This document shows, piece by piece, positions 1 to 12,987 of a stretch of 64,000 nt of DNA. This stretch comes from Malus domestica (lineage: Eukaryota > Streptophyta > Magnoliopsida > Rosales > Rosaceae). The number at the start of each line of letters is the position of its first letter. Within the stretch, counting starts at the first letter, position 1. The stretch spans positions 40,938,501-41,002,500 of the forward strand of contig NC_091671.1 of the NCBI RefSeq assembly GCF_042453785.1, given 5' to 3'. The position numbers and the translations under genes were made by a program. The notes under the pieces are model-generated. The model made no database searches and had not been told where the DNA came from. It saw only the letters and a list, made by a program, of their open reading frames with translations.

Positions 1-1440
1 CCAATTTTATGTGGCGGGATTGGGCATATATTGGGCCGGGGCATATTCAACTGTTAGAGGTAGGCTGGGAAAGTGTGAGACTTGAGAATACCTACCTTGA
101 GCATCAAGATTGAATGTATTCTGACAAGTTTCCAAAACAATTTCCCCCAAAATTGTAATGGAAGATAGTAACAATAATACTAATATTATGGCTTATATTT
201 GGCGACCACTCGTTGCTGGATGAGGAGATGATGATGGATTGGTCTGGAGAGGTGCTTTAGCTTTTAAGAGATATCCAGCTGCACAAGCAACAGCAACAGC
301 AACAGCAACAGATTTGGACGACTTAAAACGACATGGATTGAAATTGCTGAAGCTATTCATTCCTTCCTTTACTTGACTTGCCTTACGGATCAGGTTGACA
401 AACGTGACGCTTTCCAAGTTACATATTCTCTACACCTGTCCCGAGTCCTACCTCCGTATAGCTGGTCCCTCATCTACTGCTAAAAGTTCTAGTATTAAAT
501 TTGGATTTGATGGAATTGAATCTAAATTATTTCATATATAAATATCCCACTGAGTAATTGAAAATGATATGGAGTATGCTTCTAGATTTTTTTAACCGTT
601 AGACATTGATTGATGTACTTGTGATCGAGAATCTAGCTATTAAAAACTCCAAAATATAGGAAATCTTGTAAGTAATTTACCCCAACACAACATTGTAGTA
701 AGAAGTGGCTTATTCTGCAAATCAAAACTACTTGTCATTAGAAAGTGCATCTTTTGCCTTCACACATACTCAGCTTTCTATACTGTTACTATAGAAACAA
801 GTAGAAATTATTTGTTTTTTTGGTACGTGCGACTGTACCAGGGCTTCAGACTAAAAACAAGAGAAACCGAAGAGTAAGCCAAGACGTCCTAAATATCTGT
901 TATGCATGCATATCATAGCATATTCTGGCGGACGGAATGCATGTGAATTATTGGAGGAGAGTAATATACTATACGTATACCTTACCTTATGATTGATTGT
1001 AACATTTGTGGTTTGGTGGGCTGAAAAAATTCAAAATTTAATCAGCACTAACTCACGCTTTCCTCAGCAAAGATGTTGACGGAGAGGCACAAGGTAATAC
1101 TACAATTTGGTCAATAAATATCTAGTTGAAGAATGACTATATATGTCATTTAACACTCTGCCATGTGGCCATGTTAAACTCAGTAACAATGTATTATTGA
1201 CTTAAGATTCCGTCACACAGTGTTAGTAATAGTCCAAACCGTTTCCTTTGCAAACTGGTTTAATTTGTTATTCTATAGCCACTATAGCTTAAGTTATATA
1301 ATTTGGACACTATTTACAATCCCAGATGCGATGGACCAGTTGTTTTTACTGTCTGCATATCTAGTTAACGAAATGTAATGTAATCCCATAGCTGAACCAA
1401 AAACTAGAAACCATCAAAAACCACGGCACAAGTGAAGTAG
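1..1440. other. Intergenic, no confident gene
   Basis: AT-rich sequence. A hexamer run (CAACAG-type, about 290-311) lies inside a short minus-strand reading frame described separately. I see no other coding signal, RNA gene or clear transposon ends here. The last few hundred bases are the upstream region of the universal stress protein gene. Confidence 0.5.
193..360 (-). CDS. Possible small hydrophobic protein or 3' exon, hypothetical
   Basis: A 55-residue frame from the first ATG (position 360) to a stop at 193. It has a Lys/Ser-rich N-terminal part, an alternating Val-Ala stretch followed by Ala-Ala-Gly-Tyr-Leu-Leu that could span a membrane, then a Pro/Ser-rich tail. The Val-Ala run comes directly from a CAACAG-type hexamer repeat, so the frame could be chance. 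The frame stays open upstream of the ATG to a stop near 440, so it might be the last exon of a longer gene. I do not recognise a family. Confidence 0.2.
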   Translation of the reverse strand: MNSFSNFNPCRFKSSKSVAVAVAVACAAGYLLKAKAPLQTNPSSSPHPATSGRQI

Positions 1441-1444
1441 CCCC

Positions 1445-1452
1445 TATATATA
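1445..1452 (+). promoter_or_regulatory. TATA box of the universal stress protein gene
   Basis: TATATATA lies 107 bp before the ATG at 1559, in a spot that would give a 5' UTR of roughly 75-80 bases. It is the only good TATA match close upstream of the gene. Confidence 0.5.
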
Positions 1453-1558
1453 TTTGCATTCGGGTTTGTGTTATCGATATCTTGAGGCCTCAAAGCTTTC
1501 CCAATACCACATACGTGCACCAAAGCTCTTCAGGGCAAAACTCAGCAATTTTTATTGA

Positions 1559-2429
1559 ATGGAGGCCGAAAACATGAATAGCAGAGAGCACAAAATTGTG
1601 GTGGCAGTAGACGAGAGCGAAGAGAGCATGCATGCTCTCTCCTGGTGTCTGGGAAACCTCTCCTCTCAAAACGCAAACAACACTCTCGTTCTTCTCTATG
1701 TCAAACCGCAGCCAGTCCATTCCACTTTCGACGCTGCAGGTAATTAACGTCCCTTTACAAATTACAACTAACTGCATACTTTTTTGTTTCTATTTATGGA
1801 CCTGATTAATCAATTTGGAATACTGAAATGGAAATATTGATTTGGAGTTGATGTGCGTGTACTTGATTTTGCAGCATATATGTTTTCGAGCGATGTGGTT
1901 GGATCCATGGAAAAATACGGGACTAAGATGGTAAATTCAGTGATGCAAAGAGCTGAAGCCGTTTACAGAAATTTCCAGACCAATGTAATTACCGATTAAT
2001 TAATTAGACTCTGCTATATGTGTGTGTTCTGCAATTGTTTTAGACTTTAATTTGTGTTTTTCAAATATTTAAAGTTAATTATATGTTGGTTAATTAATTA
2101 ATTTATGTTCTGCATGCATGTAGGCGCACATTGTGAGAGTAGTAGGGAAGGGAGATCCAAAGAATGTGATATGTAATACGGTTGAGAAACTCAAAGCTGA
2201 CACTTTGGTCATGGGAAGCCATGGTTATGGTTTCTTTAAGAGGTATATATTATTAATTCATTCACATTAACTAATTATCTGAATTTGTTTATTTTTAATG
2301 GATATAAGTAATTACATCTGATATCTTGTTATAATTTTGATATTTTGTTGCAGGACTCTTCTTGGAAGTGTGAGTGATTATTGTGCGAAACACGTAGAGT
2401 GCCCCGTGGTGATCGTGAAGAAATCTTGA
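1559..2429 (+). CDS. Universal stress protein A-like protein (4 exons, 161 aa)
   Basis: Single-domain UspA-fold protein, a cytosolic ATP-binding stress protein in plants. Exons are 1559-1739, 1875-1984, 2124-2242 and 2354-2429; every intron is GT-AG and the joined frame is open to TGA. The N-terminus has the beta1 motif KIVVAVDESEES (Asp in the ATP pocket). The C-terminal third has the nucleotide-binding signature G-x2-G-x9-G-S, read as GSHGYG...LLGSVS, continuing to a final strand CPVVIVKK. The 161-residue length is normal for the ATP-binding (MJ0577-like) class. The first ATG is used; a second in-frame Met five residues on is possible. The exact physiological role cannot be read from the sequence. 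The exon structure is well supported. Confidence 0.93.
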
Positions 2430-4858
2430 TCAGCGAAAATAATCGATCCACGTCTATGATTATGATCAATTTCTAAATTAACTAAAGCCAAGGAATTGGG
2501 GTTTGGGGGTGGGAAGGGAAGGGAAGAGGGATCAGATTTCACATGTACGCATGTGTCAACACTCAACTCAACAGATGAATCATTGAAAAAAAAAAAGGGA
2601 AGAGAAGATGAAAATGAATTATAAATAAGAAAAGAATTCTGTAACTTGTACCTGCATGTCCTTAACATGTATGATCATGATTTGTGGTTAATTATGAACT
2701 CTATCTCTACGTGCCTTGAGGCCTAGTAGGAAAATTGTTGGTTATTTATTTTATTTTAAATAAAAATATGAAGAGTCATATTCATTAAAGAAGTTATATC
2801 TTTTATTAAGGGGTATGTAGAGTTTTATAAATAACGAACTCCTCAAATAGAACAAAGACGTTAACATAGATTCATATGTCTTCTTTTTCTCCCTACTACA
2901 GTACTCATATATAATCCTTATTATCTTCCTACTCATCTTGATCATCAATGGGCAATTGATCACTACTTGGCATTCCGTCGTCTACCGTAATCGTGTTTAT
3001 GGATTAGACACTCTGTGAGATTCAAGGGTTGTATCTTAAAGTTGTAGATAACCATTATAACCGGCACATAGGGAGGCGTCTACGGCTTTAGGACAGTGAC
3101 AACACGCCTCTCTTGATATCACAAGCTAGATCATTCTTTACCTTTTCCTTTTTATTGTTTTATTTATTAATATATGTGTTTGATGCATTTGGGTATTATC
3201 TAATTGATTGAAGTTACATGTGTATTATGATCATAATCATTTATATTATCCTACAAAAAGACCAAAGTGCTGAACAAGAATTGAAGCAAATTTTAAAGAA
3301 GCTAATACCTAAATATAAAGGCTGGCCAAGTAAGTAGCTCTTGTAAAGATAGAAAGAGTTTCCTATCGATAAAAGGAAAAACTTTGTGAGGATTTATGGT
3401 ACAACCCCAACAGAATCGATCAATTGCGACAAGATTCACAATTCCGCTAGCTGAAATGAAGCATGCACCTCAACTTCAACTATAAGTCAATATTGCATGT
3501 GCTTGTAAGTTTATGGTACAATCAAAACTATCCTCACAACTATCACGCTCAAATTATATAAATAAAAACCGCATAACTTTATTAAATGTTAAATTCTGGT
3601 TATTTCCTTGCCTGCATATGTGTGTGTCAAGTATTTGTGATGTCCACATTTTAGTATATGTGCATGTGTCAAGCGTATTGCTGTGTTTTCTCTGGTGTGT
3701 GGTGTGTTCTCTGTGTGTGTCCCTTCCTTTTGTGCTATTTTATTTTTCGCTCAACTGCCTGCGCATTCGAACACGAATTCAGCACATCAACGACGGCATA
3801 TCTCACTGCCAAAGGTATTATCTGACTGCCTATTTCCATTGATATGTATATGTTACTATATTAACTCCAGTTACACAGAAAACCCGTAATTATTATGCAC
3901 CATTAGTTCGCCTCATGCTCAATTTACTTCAAATTAATGTGGGTTTAATCGTATTTGTAGTCCAATTATCTAATCTGGGCTTAACATTATAGATTGATAT
4001 AATCCAATATAACCAGGTACATGAGTTTTGGTAGACATGCATTATAATGTTTTTTGTCAGTTTGCTGAATTGTGTTATTCAAACTAGCTTCACTTGATTC
4101 CAAGGTAAAGGGAGTTTATGTAACCCTAATTGTATATAGGAAAATGCTAGAAAGATTGACTATTTAGACTAAAGTTCATAAACCATATGATGTAGTTGTA
4201 ATTGAAGCCATGCTTGATTGAATTTTAATATTGTATGCATGCTTGAACAATGCAGCAATAGAAGATATGAAAATGAAAAACAAACAATAAATGTTGCTCA
4301 TAGAAGAGAATTAAAGTATATATCAAAGGAAAATGAAATAAGATACAATTAGATAACCATAATAGCTTTTTCAAACAATGAAACCAAATCAAAACCGTTT
4401 AAAACCAAACTGAACTGAACCAAATGGTTTGGTTTTATTTCGATTTTAGCCTCAAAAAACTTACGATTTTGATTTTGATTTCACTCAAAATTGCACCAAA
4501 TCAAATTGTGCCCATCCCTACCAAAAAATACAAGTACGAGGACGTCACCGATTCACCAAGCAAAACTAATGGAACGTGTGAAATAGATTTACAGCGAAAC
4601 CCCGCCAATCTACATAATATATTTTAATTAATTAATTAGAGACTGACCGGTTACCAGTTACCAGCTACCAGTTACCACCACAAACTTGTAGAGCGTGCGG
4701 AGAATGAATTAGAATTAGGGATCGCAGACTCAATGAACTCTCATCGGAGGCCTTGATCCGATAAGGCTTTTATCGCCGTAGATCCGAACTCGACCGGACC
4801 CATTTCATATCGATCCGGCGTCGGCGTCGGCGTCAGCATCACCGTCAGTAGCAGCAGC
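2430..4858. other. Intergenic: 3' UTR of USP, then promoter and 5' UTR of SAR1
   Basis: The first ~250 bases are probably the 3' UTR of the stress protein. The middle is AT-rich with short TG-rich stretches (about 3620-3725) and no gene. From about 4690 the composition turns GC-richer, ending in a GGCGTC/GCAGCA-rich leader before the SAR1 ATG, which fits a 5' UTR. No transposon ends were recognised. Confidence 0.5.
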
Positions 4859-6551
4859 ATGTTTCTGTTCGACTGGTTCTACGGTGTGCTCGCGTCCCTC
4901 GGTCTCTGGCAGAAAGAGGCCAAGATCTTGTTCCTCGGCCTCGATAACGCCGGCAAGACCACCTTGCTCCACATGTTGAAAGACGAGGTCGGTTCCTTCC
5001 TCCGGGCCCCCTTTTCTTATCTCTGTCAGCTATTCATTTTGTGCTTTAATTTCCTTATCGATTGGCTCCTACTTCAGATTCGAGGAATCAGAAATGTTCT
5101 GTTTACTTCAATTTCAATCTTTTGAATTCATTGATTAGATTACATTTTCTTTTCCAAAGTTGAAGACTGAGGATTGAGGAAAAGAATTGGAATTTGGGAG
5201 TTGGATTTACAAGAGAAGGGGTTAAATTAACAAGTGTTGGAACTTTGCAATTGGAACTGGGAACTGAGGTCAAGGTTGATCATTTAAACTTAATGGGAAA
5301 GCCCCCAAATCAACTCACCAGATACAAGTTTTTTCCAGAACCTCTAGCGTTAAAAGTCCAAATTGAAGCAAGTACACTAATCCGCGGTCGTTTTTATGTG
5401 TGTGCAGTTTAGTGATTGCTTTGATTATTAGGATGTTTGCAAATGTATTGTTGTCATGTGTGGTAACAATTTGAGTTTTGTTGCACTCGTTTTCAGAGAC
5501 TGGTGCAGCACCAGCCCACGCAGTATCCAACATCGGAGGAGTTGAGCATTGGGAAAATCAAGTTCAAGGCGTTTGATTTGGGAGGTCATCAGATTGCTCG
5601 CAGAGTTTGGAGGGATTACTATGCAAAGGTTAGATATACATAAAGCTTTATTAACGGCCACACTTTTGCTTTGTTCTCATACCTCTGCGGAGTTCTTTGC
5701 CAATGTCTTTTCCTGGACCTAAACCTGCTTGCGAGAGGTTTCACTCTTTCCATAGTTCAGAATTTATGGTTTAATGCATCATTTCTGGTCTGCTTATTCC
5801 TGTCCGTTGAGAAAGTCTGGTTTTCTCACTTCTTGAATTTTTTGTTTACTACCTGTATTGGTGTGGTTGCTTTCAAGAATTTATTTTCCCTTTATCTTGG
5901 AAGCAATGCGTTGTTGTCGTCCTGTGCTCCTGGTTGCGTGCGTTCTCTGCTTGATACAACTTTTCTGTTTTTTTTTGTGTGTAAATTTATGGTTTAATGT
6001 ATGAAATATCTGTAAGTGTTTAGTGTTTACGTTGGATCTTCTGTGCACTGCATATGAGTTGTGCCTAACACTATAGAATCTAGTTCCTCTGGCCTTTTAT
6101 GAATGTTAAGTTTGAATTTATATATTTTTGTCTTATTATCGTCCATTATATGCTGTGTTTGAACTTTCATCAGCAAGGTAAAGGCTCCAACATGAGCTAA
6201 TCATATCTACATGATTTGGAGTGTTTACAGGTAGATGCTGTGGTGTACCTGGTGGATGCCTATGACAAGGAGCGGTTTGCAGAATCCAAAAAGGAACTAG
6301 ATGCACTCCTTTCGGATGAAGCCCTAGCCACTGTCCCATTTCTAATTCTAGGGAACAAGATTGACCTACCATCTGCTGCCTCGGAGGATGAGTTGCGATA
6401 TCACCTTGGGCTGACCAACTTCACCACTGGCAAGGGGAAGGTAAACCTAGCGGACTCAACTGTCCGTCCGCTAGAAGTGTTTATGTGCAGCATTGTACGG
6501 AAAATGGGGTACGGCGATGGTTTCAAATGGCTCTCTCAATACATCAAGTAG
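4859..6551 (+). CDS. SAR1: Small COPII GTPase SAR1 (3 exons, 193 aa)
   Basis: SAR1 is the small GTPase that starts COPII coat assembly at ER exit sites; GTP loading inserts its N-terminal helix into the membrane and recruits Sec23/24. Exons are 4859-4987, 5497-5628 and 6231-6551, all joined in phase 0. G1 is GLDNAGKT (residues 27-34), the switch-II motif DLGGH puts the catalytic His at residue 74, and G4 is NKID (129-132). Both numbers match plant SAR1 mutants H74L and N129I. The hydrophobic, aromatic N-terminus ([11 protein letters not shown]) replaces the myristoylated Gly of ARFs. The 193-residue length equals the plant family. The first donor is GTCGGT, a weak but acceptable site. Constitutive expression is expected from its role; nothing specific is seen in the promoter. 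Confidence 0.97.
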
Positions 6552-6756
6552 GAGGATGGTCGACAAGGTGTGCTACTACTTGTCGCGCCTTAAGTTGAAA
6601 ATTTATTCAGTCTCCCTTGTTGTATTTAGGCTCTTTCTTTGTCTTGGGATTTGTGTAGAAGGAAATATCAATGTCACTACTTTGTTAAATTTTTATTTTA
6701 GAGCAAGAAAGTAGTACGTTATATGCTCGTCTATATTTTGTTTTGTAATAACAATA

Positions 6757-6903
6757 GGGGTGTGCTATCCACACACTCCTTTTTACTTCTCACACACCCC
6801 TTGTTAATTTCTGTCTGTTGATCTTCTTCAATTCATCCGATCCGACGGCCGAAAACCAAAATGTGTGGAATAAGTAAAAAGGGATGTGTGGATATCACAC
6901 CCC
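6757..6903. mobile_element. 147-bp MITE, copy 1 of a two-copy family
   Basis: The ends are inverted repeats: GGGGTGTGCTATCCACACA on the left against GGGGTGTGATATCCACACA read from the right (18 of 19 match). The flanks carry a perfect 8-bp target duplication, TAACAATA, at 6749-6756 and 6904-6911. An 8-bp duplication and short TIRs fit a non-autonomous hAT-type element. A second copy lies at 33366-33513. It sits just past the SAR1 3' UTR. Confidence 0.9.
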
Positions 6904-7325
6904 TAACAATATAGCTCACAATTTTTTTGAAAAATGTGACCGTAAAAGTACGCAAGATCATTTAAGCAAGCCAAAGAAATAGCAGTTTACTTATATTCCA
7001 AGCCAAAGTCATATTACTAATATTCCAAGCCAAAGAAATAGAAAAATCGACCAAAAAAGAAAAAAGAAAAGAGGTATTAGCAGAGATCAAAAGTGATTTT
7101 CCATAAAGCTTTGATGGACGAAAACGAGTCGCAATTAAATTAGTCGTAAATAGATTTAGTTAGTTAACAACTTAACAGAGTTATAGACTTATAGTTGAAC
7201 CGACCCTTGACCTCCTTTACGTAATATTGGTCAACTATATGTCCGTCACGAAGATGGAGCTGGTTAACCAACGTATGAACCTATCCTATCCTTTCTAAGC
7301 TAAGCTAAGCTAAGAAGAATCCCAC

Positions 7326-7333
7326 TATATAAA
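7326..7333 (+). promoter_or_regulatory. TATA box of the PADRE gene
   Basis: TATATAAA, 89 bp upstream of the ATG at 7415, spaced as expected for a short plant 5' UTR of about 55-60 bases. Confidence 0.55.
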
Positions 7334-7414
7334 ATGTGAGTAAACCCCAGATTTTGTTCAACTCCTCATCAAATCCTAGTTTGCTTTTGAGCCCTTAATA
7401 ATTACTTCATCATC

Positions 7415-8032
7415 ATGGGCAATTCCATCTCCAACAAGCAATCCCATGCCACCGGAAAAGTCATATTATCCAACGGCTCTGTGCATGAGTTCAATCACCC
7501 CATCACCGTCGCTGAGCTCATGCTAGAGAACCCGCAGCAAGTCGTCGTGGAATTCGGCTCTGCGGTCCCCGAAAAAAGGGCAACCCCGTTGCCTGCAGAC
7601 ATGCAGCTCGACCTGAAAAAGGTTTACTTAATGCTGCCAATGAAGCGAGGGAAACCAGTGCCGTTGTCATCCGAAGAAATCCGCTGTGTTCTTTTAAGTG
7701 CAAATTTGGTTTTACAATCGAGGTCGCCAAGGTTTTTACCTTTGTTCTCTAGAATATGCCTGGCAGGTGATCCCGGGCAAGCTTTCGTGTTGCCAAACAA
7801 GGACAGGGATTATAGTATGGAGAGGACGTCGTCCAAGGTCATGAGCAGGTATGTGCCGGAGTTTGATCTGCCGGAAGATTTGGACTCGAGACCAAACTAT
7901 TTGAGTAGGCAGCTTTCGGGCAAGGGTACTTGGAAACCGAACTTGGATACCATTAAGGAGAAGAAGGTTGACAAGAAGTCTCATTGGTTATTTTCAACTT
8001 TAATTAAGAAGAATGCTGTTGATTATGATTGA
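7415..8032 (+). CDS. PADRE-domain (DUF4228) protein, single exon, 205 aa
   Basis: Member of the plant PADRE/DUF4228 family, small proteins often induced by pathogens and abiotic stress; molecular activity is not established. The start is MGNSIS, a classic N-myristoylation signal (Gly2, Ser6), so membrane anchoring is likely. The PADRE core runs over about residues 12-110: GKVILSNGSVHEF, then AELMLENPQQVVVEF, then KKVYLMLPMKRGKPVPLSSEE. The C-terminal half is Lys/Ser/Arg-rich and likely disordered, with DRDYSMERTSSKVMSRYVPEF, a form often seen at the tail of this family. No intron is needed. A TATA box is placed correctly upstream. Confidence 0.9.
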   Translation: MGNSISNKQSHATGKVILSNGSVHEFNHPITVAELMLENPQQVVVEFGSAVPEKRATPLPADMQLDLKKVYLMLPMKRGKPVPLSSEEIRCVLLSANLVLQSRSPRFLPLFSRICLAGDPGQAFVLPNKDRDYSMERTSSKVMSRYVPEFDLPEDLDSRPNYLSRQLSGKGTWKPNLDTIKEKKVDKKSHWLFSTLIKKNAVDYD

Positions 8033-8372
8033 TGTAATGTGAGATTAATTGTATGTGAACCATATATGTATTAGAGCTTAATCCAAAGAGATATATTAGT
8101 GTAAAATTACCTGTTCATCAACTAGCTACTGGTGTTGATTTCGGTTTCGTTTGGGACTTGAATGAATTGGATGTATTTTGATAATATAGGGTTTACTCTT
8201 CAATCTTCATACAAAAAACTGCGAGAATATTTATGTTCAATTGTTCCGTGTACAACAAATCATTTTCATTATTTATTAAATTAGATTAGCGACGAGATTT
8301 AAGGAATTAATTGAGAGAGAGATGACGATCCTTATAGGGAAGATGAATCAAGAATAATCTAAGATATCTAGC

Positions 8373-8790
8373 TAAAAATGGAAGGAACAAGATGAAAAAT
8401 CATAAAACTAGAATCTATGAAAATTAAAACTACTTAATGGGCCTATCAACATTGGGGGAGACTTGGGAAGCAAGAAAGGGGAAAAAGCTCACACGTGGAC
8501 CGCCCGGGATGCCAATCGGATTGGAGCCCATTGGAATTTGGGGCAAGCAAGCTACTGGTTCGGCTTCAAAACCTAAAACATAAGGTATTTAAATGCAAGG
8601 AAGAAGAAGTAGAAGAGCCCATGGCAGTTTCATCTATCCAATCACGACTACAAACTCTTGAGCAATGTGTTGTCATATCTTAAGATATCATAAGAAAACA
8701 CTCCTAAAATTTTTTCACAGCAATTTGTTTCTTATTGAAGCATTGTCTGACTAATCAAAAAGTAGTTAGACATGAATAATGTATTTCCAA
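8373..8790. repeat. Direct repeat, left copy (partner at 15976-16560)
   Basis: The segment from AATGGAAGGAACAAGATG onward, through ACCGCCCGGGATGCCAATCG and the block ending in CCATGGCAGTTTCATCTATC, recurs almost base for base at 15976-16240, then in diverged form to about 16560. The right copy lies immediately 3' of the DUF761 gene. The left copy lies ~350 bp 3' of the PADRE gene and has no DUF761 gene next to it. Confidence 0.8.
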
Positions 8791-9536
8791 ATCGATTGGA
8801 AAAAACTGTGAGTTATAAATCATAGTTTTTGTGAAAAATTTAAAATTTTTAGCTTTAAAAATATTTTGCCTCGGAGTTAATGAAAATATTGCAAGACTTT
8901 TGGACGTGATCATACCGTTTATTAGGTTCCGGAACTATTTTTTATTGATTTTTAAAGTTGAAAAATAGAAAAGTATCTTTAAATTTAGGTTTTAACTAGT
9001 TGATTGCAAGTGTTTAAATGGAAAAATATATCTTGAATAACATGAGTATGATAATTTTTTATTATGGTAAGAGAAATAAAAGAAAATTTAAAAAAAATCT
9101 GAAAAAGAAAAAATAAATTGAAAAGGGGGATTGGGGCCTCCAAAGAGATTTGTAGGTGTCCGAAATCTTGAGAATGTCCTAAATTAATTTTAGGAAACAT
9201 GTGGTGTGAGTAGAATACCTTGGCTTATAAATCATTGATTTCAAGTGTTTAAATGGAAAAATATATCTTGAAGAACATGAATATGATAATTTGTTATTAT
9301 GGTAAGAGAAATAAAAGAAAAATTTACAAAAATACAAAAATACTAAAAATTAAAAATTAAAAAAAACTGAAAAAGAAAAAAGAAATTGAAAAGGGGGACC
9401 TGTAAAGAGATTTGTAAGTGTCCGAAATCTTAGGAATGTCCTAAATTAATTTTAGGAAACATCTGGTGTGAGTAGAATGACTCTAACTTTGGCTTATAAA
9501 TCGTTGATTTCAAGTGTTTAAATGGAAAAATATATA
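8791..9536. repeat. Tandem-like array of ~260-bp units (left part)
   Basis: Repeating segments share the blocks GTCCTAAATTAATTTTAGG, GGAAACATGTGGTGTGAGTA and TTGATTTCAAGTGTTTAAAT. The first block occurs here near 9178 and 9437, about 259 bp apart. The array continues after two LTR insertions at 13415. No protein is encoded. Origin unknown; it could be a degraded TE or a local satellite. Confidence 0.75.
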
Positions 9537-10976
9537 TGTTGATCCTAAAAACTACTAAACCTACGTGATGCGTAGGCCGAGTAATTAGTAAGCTAACCAC
9601 GTCATTCGGTTGTATGCGGGGCATGCCAACTCGTCGGCCGAGCTCGGCCAAAGAGTAAAATTTGTTGATGTTGCGTTGAGCACACGGCTGACTTCTCGAT
9701 CTTACGATTGAGGCTGAGGAAGGAACACTCTCGGCCTTCGGGTTCTGGAGCTTGAAGACAAGGTTGTTAGTTCTGCGAAGTTCACAAATCGTCGGTGCCG
9801 GATTCGGTCACGGTGATTATGTTCGTGAGAGTATAAGCACGCTGAATCGACACCAGAGTATAGGGACACAAATACTCAAAACAAATGTACGTCTTGATTG
9901 TGAAAGTGGTTCGGCCGTCAGAATGTTGAACTCTAAAACCTACTTGCGAATACCCAATCATAAACAACGCGACGTTCGATGTGCCAAGCCCTAGTAACAC
10001 CTCACTTCGTCGAGCAGGCTGATGAGATGACCTCTGCCAATAAGGATCTGAAAATCCTTCTCGATCGAGACTTAGATAGATAACCAGTCGACCCTGTTGC
10101 AGTGCTGTTTATCCAAACTGAAGGTGCTTCATGGTCGGTTGATTCTACGGCAATAGTGCTGTTTATCCAAACTGAAGATGTTCGCCGGTTGCCTCCACAG
10201 TGCTGTTTATCCAAACTGAAGGTATGTTGGCGGAAAAAGAAAGTAAAAATCTTAAAGTTGTTGAGAAGTTTCGCGTAGAGCGAGGGTTTGCACAAGGCAG
10301 CTTGTGTGTTGAATTTGAGGTCCCTTTTTACGTTGCACAATGCCTTGTATTTATAAGGTTGATATTTGCTTGACACGGCTAGATAATTGTGGAGTCCAAT
10401 TGCAACTCTAACTTCAGAATGAAATGATCTGTGTGGCTGACTTTTAAATAAAAACCCATCTAGGTTTATCCCATCATGATCAAAGACCTAGCCTACCTAG
10501 GCTTCTTATCATAACTCCATCACCATCAAATCCTTGGCTTATCACATCACCACATCATCACCAAAAACCTAGCTTTCATAGGCTTTCATCATCTTTTCCC
10601 AAAACTGCTGCATGCATCATGAACTTCAAATTCATTTTTTATTATCACCATGTTTAAATGGATAATATCACATCCTGCATGCTTCATTATCTGATGTCGT
10701 GCATATCTGTCAACCAAAACTGATCCAAACCACACGTCCACATGCCAAATATCCACATCAATTTGAATTGTACCGCTTGTTTGGGGATATAATCTGCATC
10801 ATATTTATCTCGTTTAAGAATATGTCAAGATAATTCATATTAAAAGATTATTATGATAAAACCATAATATTATCCCTTAACAAAAATATCTTCACTTTTT
10901 CATTCGACAGTTGAGAACTATGCTTACTCAAAGGCCTTGATTACACGGGCCGATGATGTAAATTTGGATCCAAACA
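9537..10976. mobile_element. Probable solo LTR (~1.44 kb) inserted in the repeat array
   Basis: It begins TGTTGATCC and ends GGATCCAAACA, giving TG...CA ends with a short inverted match. The flanking 5-mers are ATATA and ATATC, a one-base mismatch to a perfect duplication. The array sequence on each side joins up if the element is removed. Inside, CAGTGCTGTTTATCCAAACT-type copies occur three times (near 10100, 10154 and 10198). There are no retroviral-type coding regions and no second LTR. Confidence 0.7.
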
Positions 10977-10995
10977 ATATCTTAAAGAACATGAA

Positions 10996-12940
10996 TGACA
11001 CACCCCGACCCGGAATGTCCACTTGGACTCCGAATCAAGTTGTGCTGGCCAACACCTAGAGGGTGATGAAGCTATAAAGTGTAGTGTGGTGGAAAAATGA
11101 TGTGAATAAATTTAAACCTAAAAGTGCCTAATCAAAAGAGTGCGCGGGTGAGCGGGATTGAACTCATTTTACACGTGATGTCAGAGCATAAGACAACATA
11201 GTAAATAGGATGAGGGTTATACTATTAAAGATAACCATCTCCTAAGATTTGCCAGAATCTTCGTTTACACGTAAGCACATCTACTAAACCTGGAGGGGCG
11301 AAAAACAAAGTTGAGTGGGTGAGAAAATAAGTTTTGCGAAAACCTTTTCAAAAACATTATATGCCCTCACTGTAAAACCAAGTATAGTTTCCAAAAATAT
11401 ACGTACTACATATAATAAGAAAATACTTACCGTAGCCTGCAAAGTCTCAAGAAATCAATAAGGGATAGTTTTCGCAAATAAGCACAAGGTGACCAATATC
11501 ACATAATCTCGTAATATGTAAACATAACATAACAAATGCTCATCGACACATGATGACACACGAGTTGGAGTTGCCTAACGCAACCTGTACGACAGGACTG
11601 GGTGTAATAAATGCACTATAGTACTACAATCACGTGAAGATTGGCGCCGAAGCGAGGTCACATACGAGTCAGAATTGCCTAATGCAATCTTTACGATAGA
11701 ACTAACACCTAATTTGGATCCAAGGTGAGTGGCCCTGGGCAGAGTACTAACATTAGGCTGCAACAATGATGAGCAGAGTACATAAATAAAGACGTGCCAC
11801 AAAGATTCGATAACTCTAATCAACATAGTAATAATCACAACTGTAAATATAACATCATGGTATCTCATGCATACCTATGAACCTATAGGGCTCAACAATT
11901 AATCTCCTAAATTCTGTCATTTCTCTACTTCATGTAACTTTAGTCTAAGCTAGGCATACGTAGTAAATTCTTTTTCAAAGTATAACTGGAAACTAGCAAG
12001 TATGCATATATTATAAAAAAAATGACTCACTCACAGTTACGCAGTCGAAACGAGGCCTCCAAGCCTTGCATGACCTCGTACGTCCTCGAGATACGTTTCC
12101 CCTAAATGTGAAATTACTAATTTAATTAGTTTAATAACACCTATATGAAAACTTAAATAAAATCCTCATAGTTTGCTCAAACCTAGGGTTTAATTATATG
12201 AAATTGATCTACTCGACGTTAAAGACCTACACAAATTTACAAAAAACAAAGCCAAGGCCAGACGCGCTCTCACGCGCCACCGCACGTAGGCAAGGCCCTG
12301 ACGTCCGTCAGGAATATTCCGTTAAATAACTAATAGAGTTTAACGGCGTTACCTGACGTCATTAGAATATTCCGTCAACTTTGATGGAATATTCATTCGT
12401 TTTTCTGGTGGTCCTCGCCGGTCGCTGTTGTCTGAGCTAGCCGGAATCTGGAAATTTTCACTGGTTTCTGGGTAAAATTTCAAACCTTCCTATCTTCTTC
12501 ATTTCTCAACCAATTTTCACAAAATTTATATGGAAATGAAGCTTATGAAGAGAAAAACATTATTGTACCTTTTGGAGGTCCAAAAAATGGATGGAGATGG
12601 CCTGAAAATGGCTCAAAAGGTACGATCGAAACTCCAATTTCTCGAAACCTTGTGTTTCGAGGTTGTTTCTCGTTCAAACCTTCACTATAGACCTCGGGGA
12701 GTTGAGTGGAGGACTTTAGACTTCCTAAAAACTTGTAACTCGCTCATAACTTATCAGGGAAAAACTGAGCCGAGTCGGACCTTCCGAGTTCGACGTCCAA
12801 AACTCGGTCAAACCACGATCCAAGGGTATGGTTATGTTCATGGTGGTGAGACGAGTTCAAAGGTGTGGTTTTAAGGTCACGTTGATGAGGTTTGAGGGTG
12901 GTTCATACTGGTTGCAGAGAGAAAGAGAGTTAGGGGAGAA

Positions 12941-12987
<47 letters not shown>

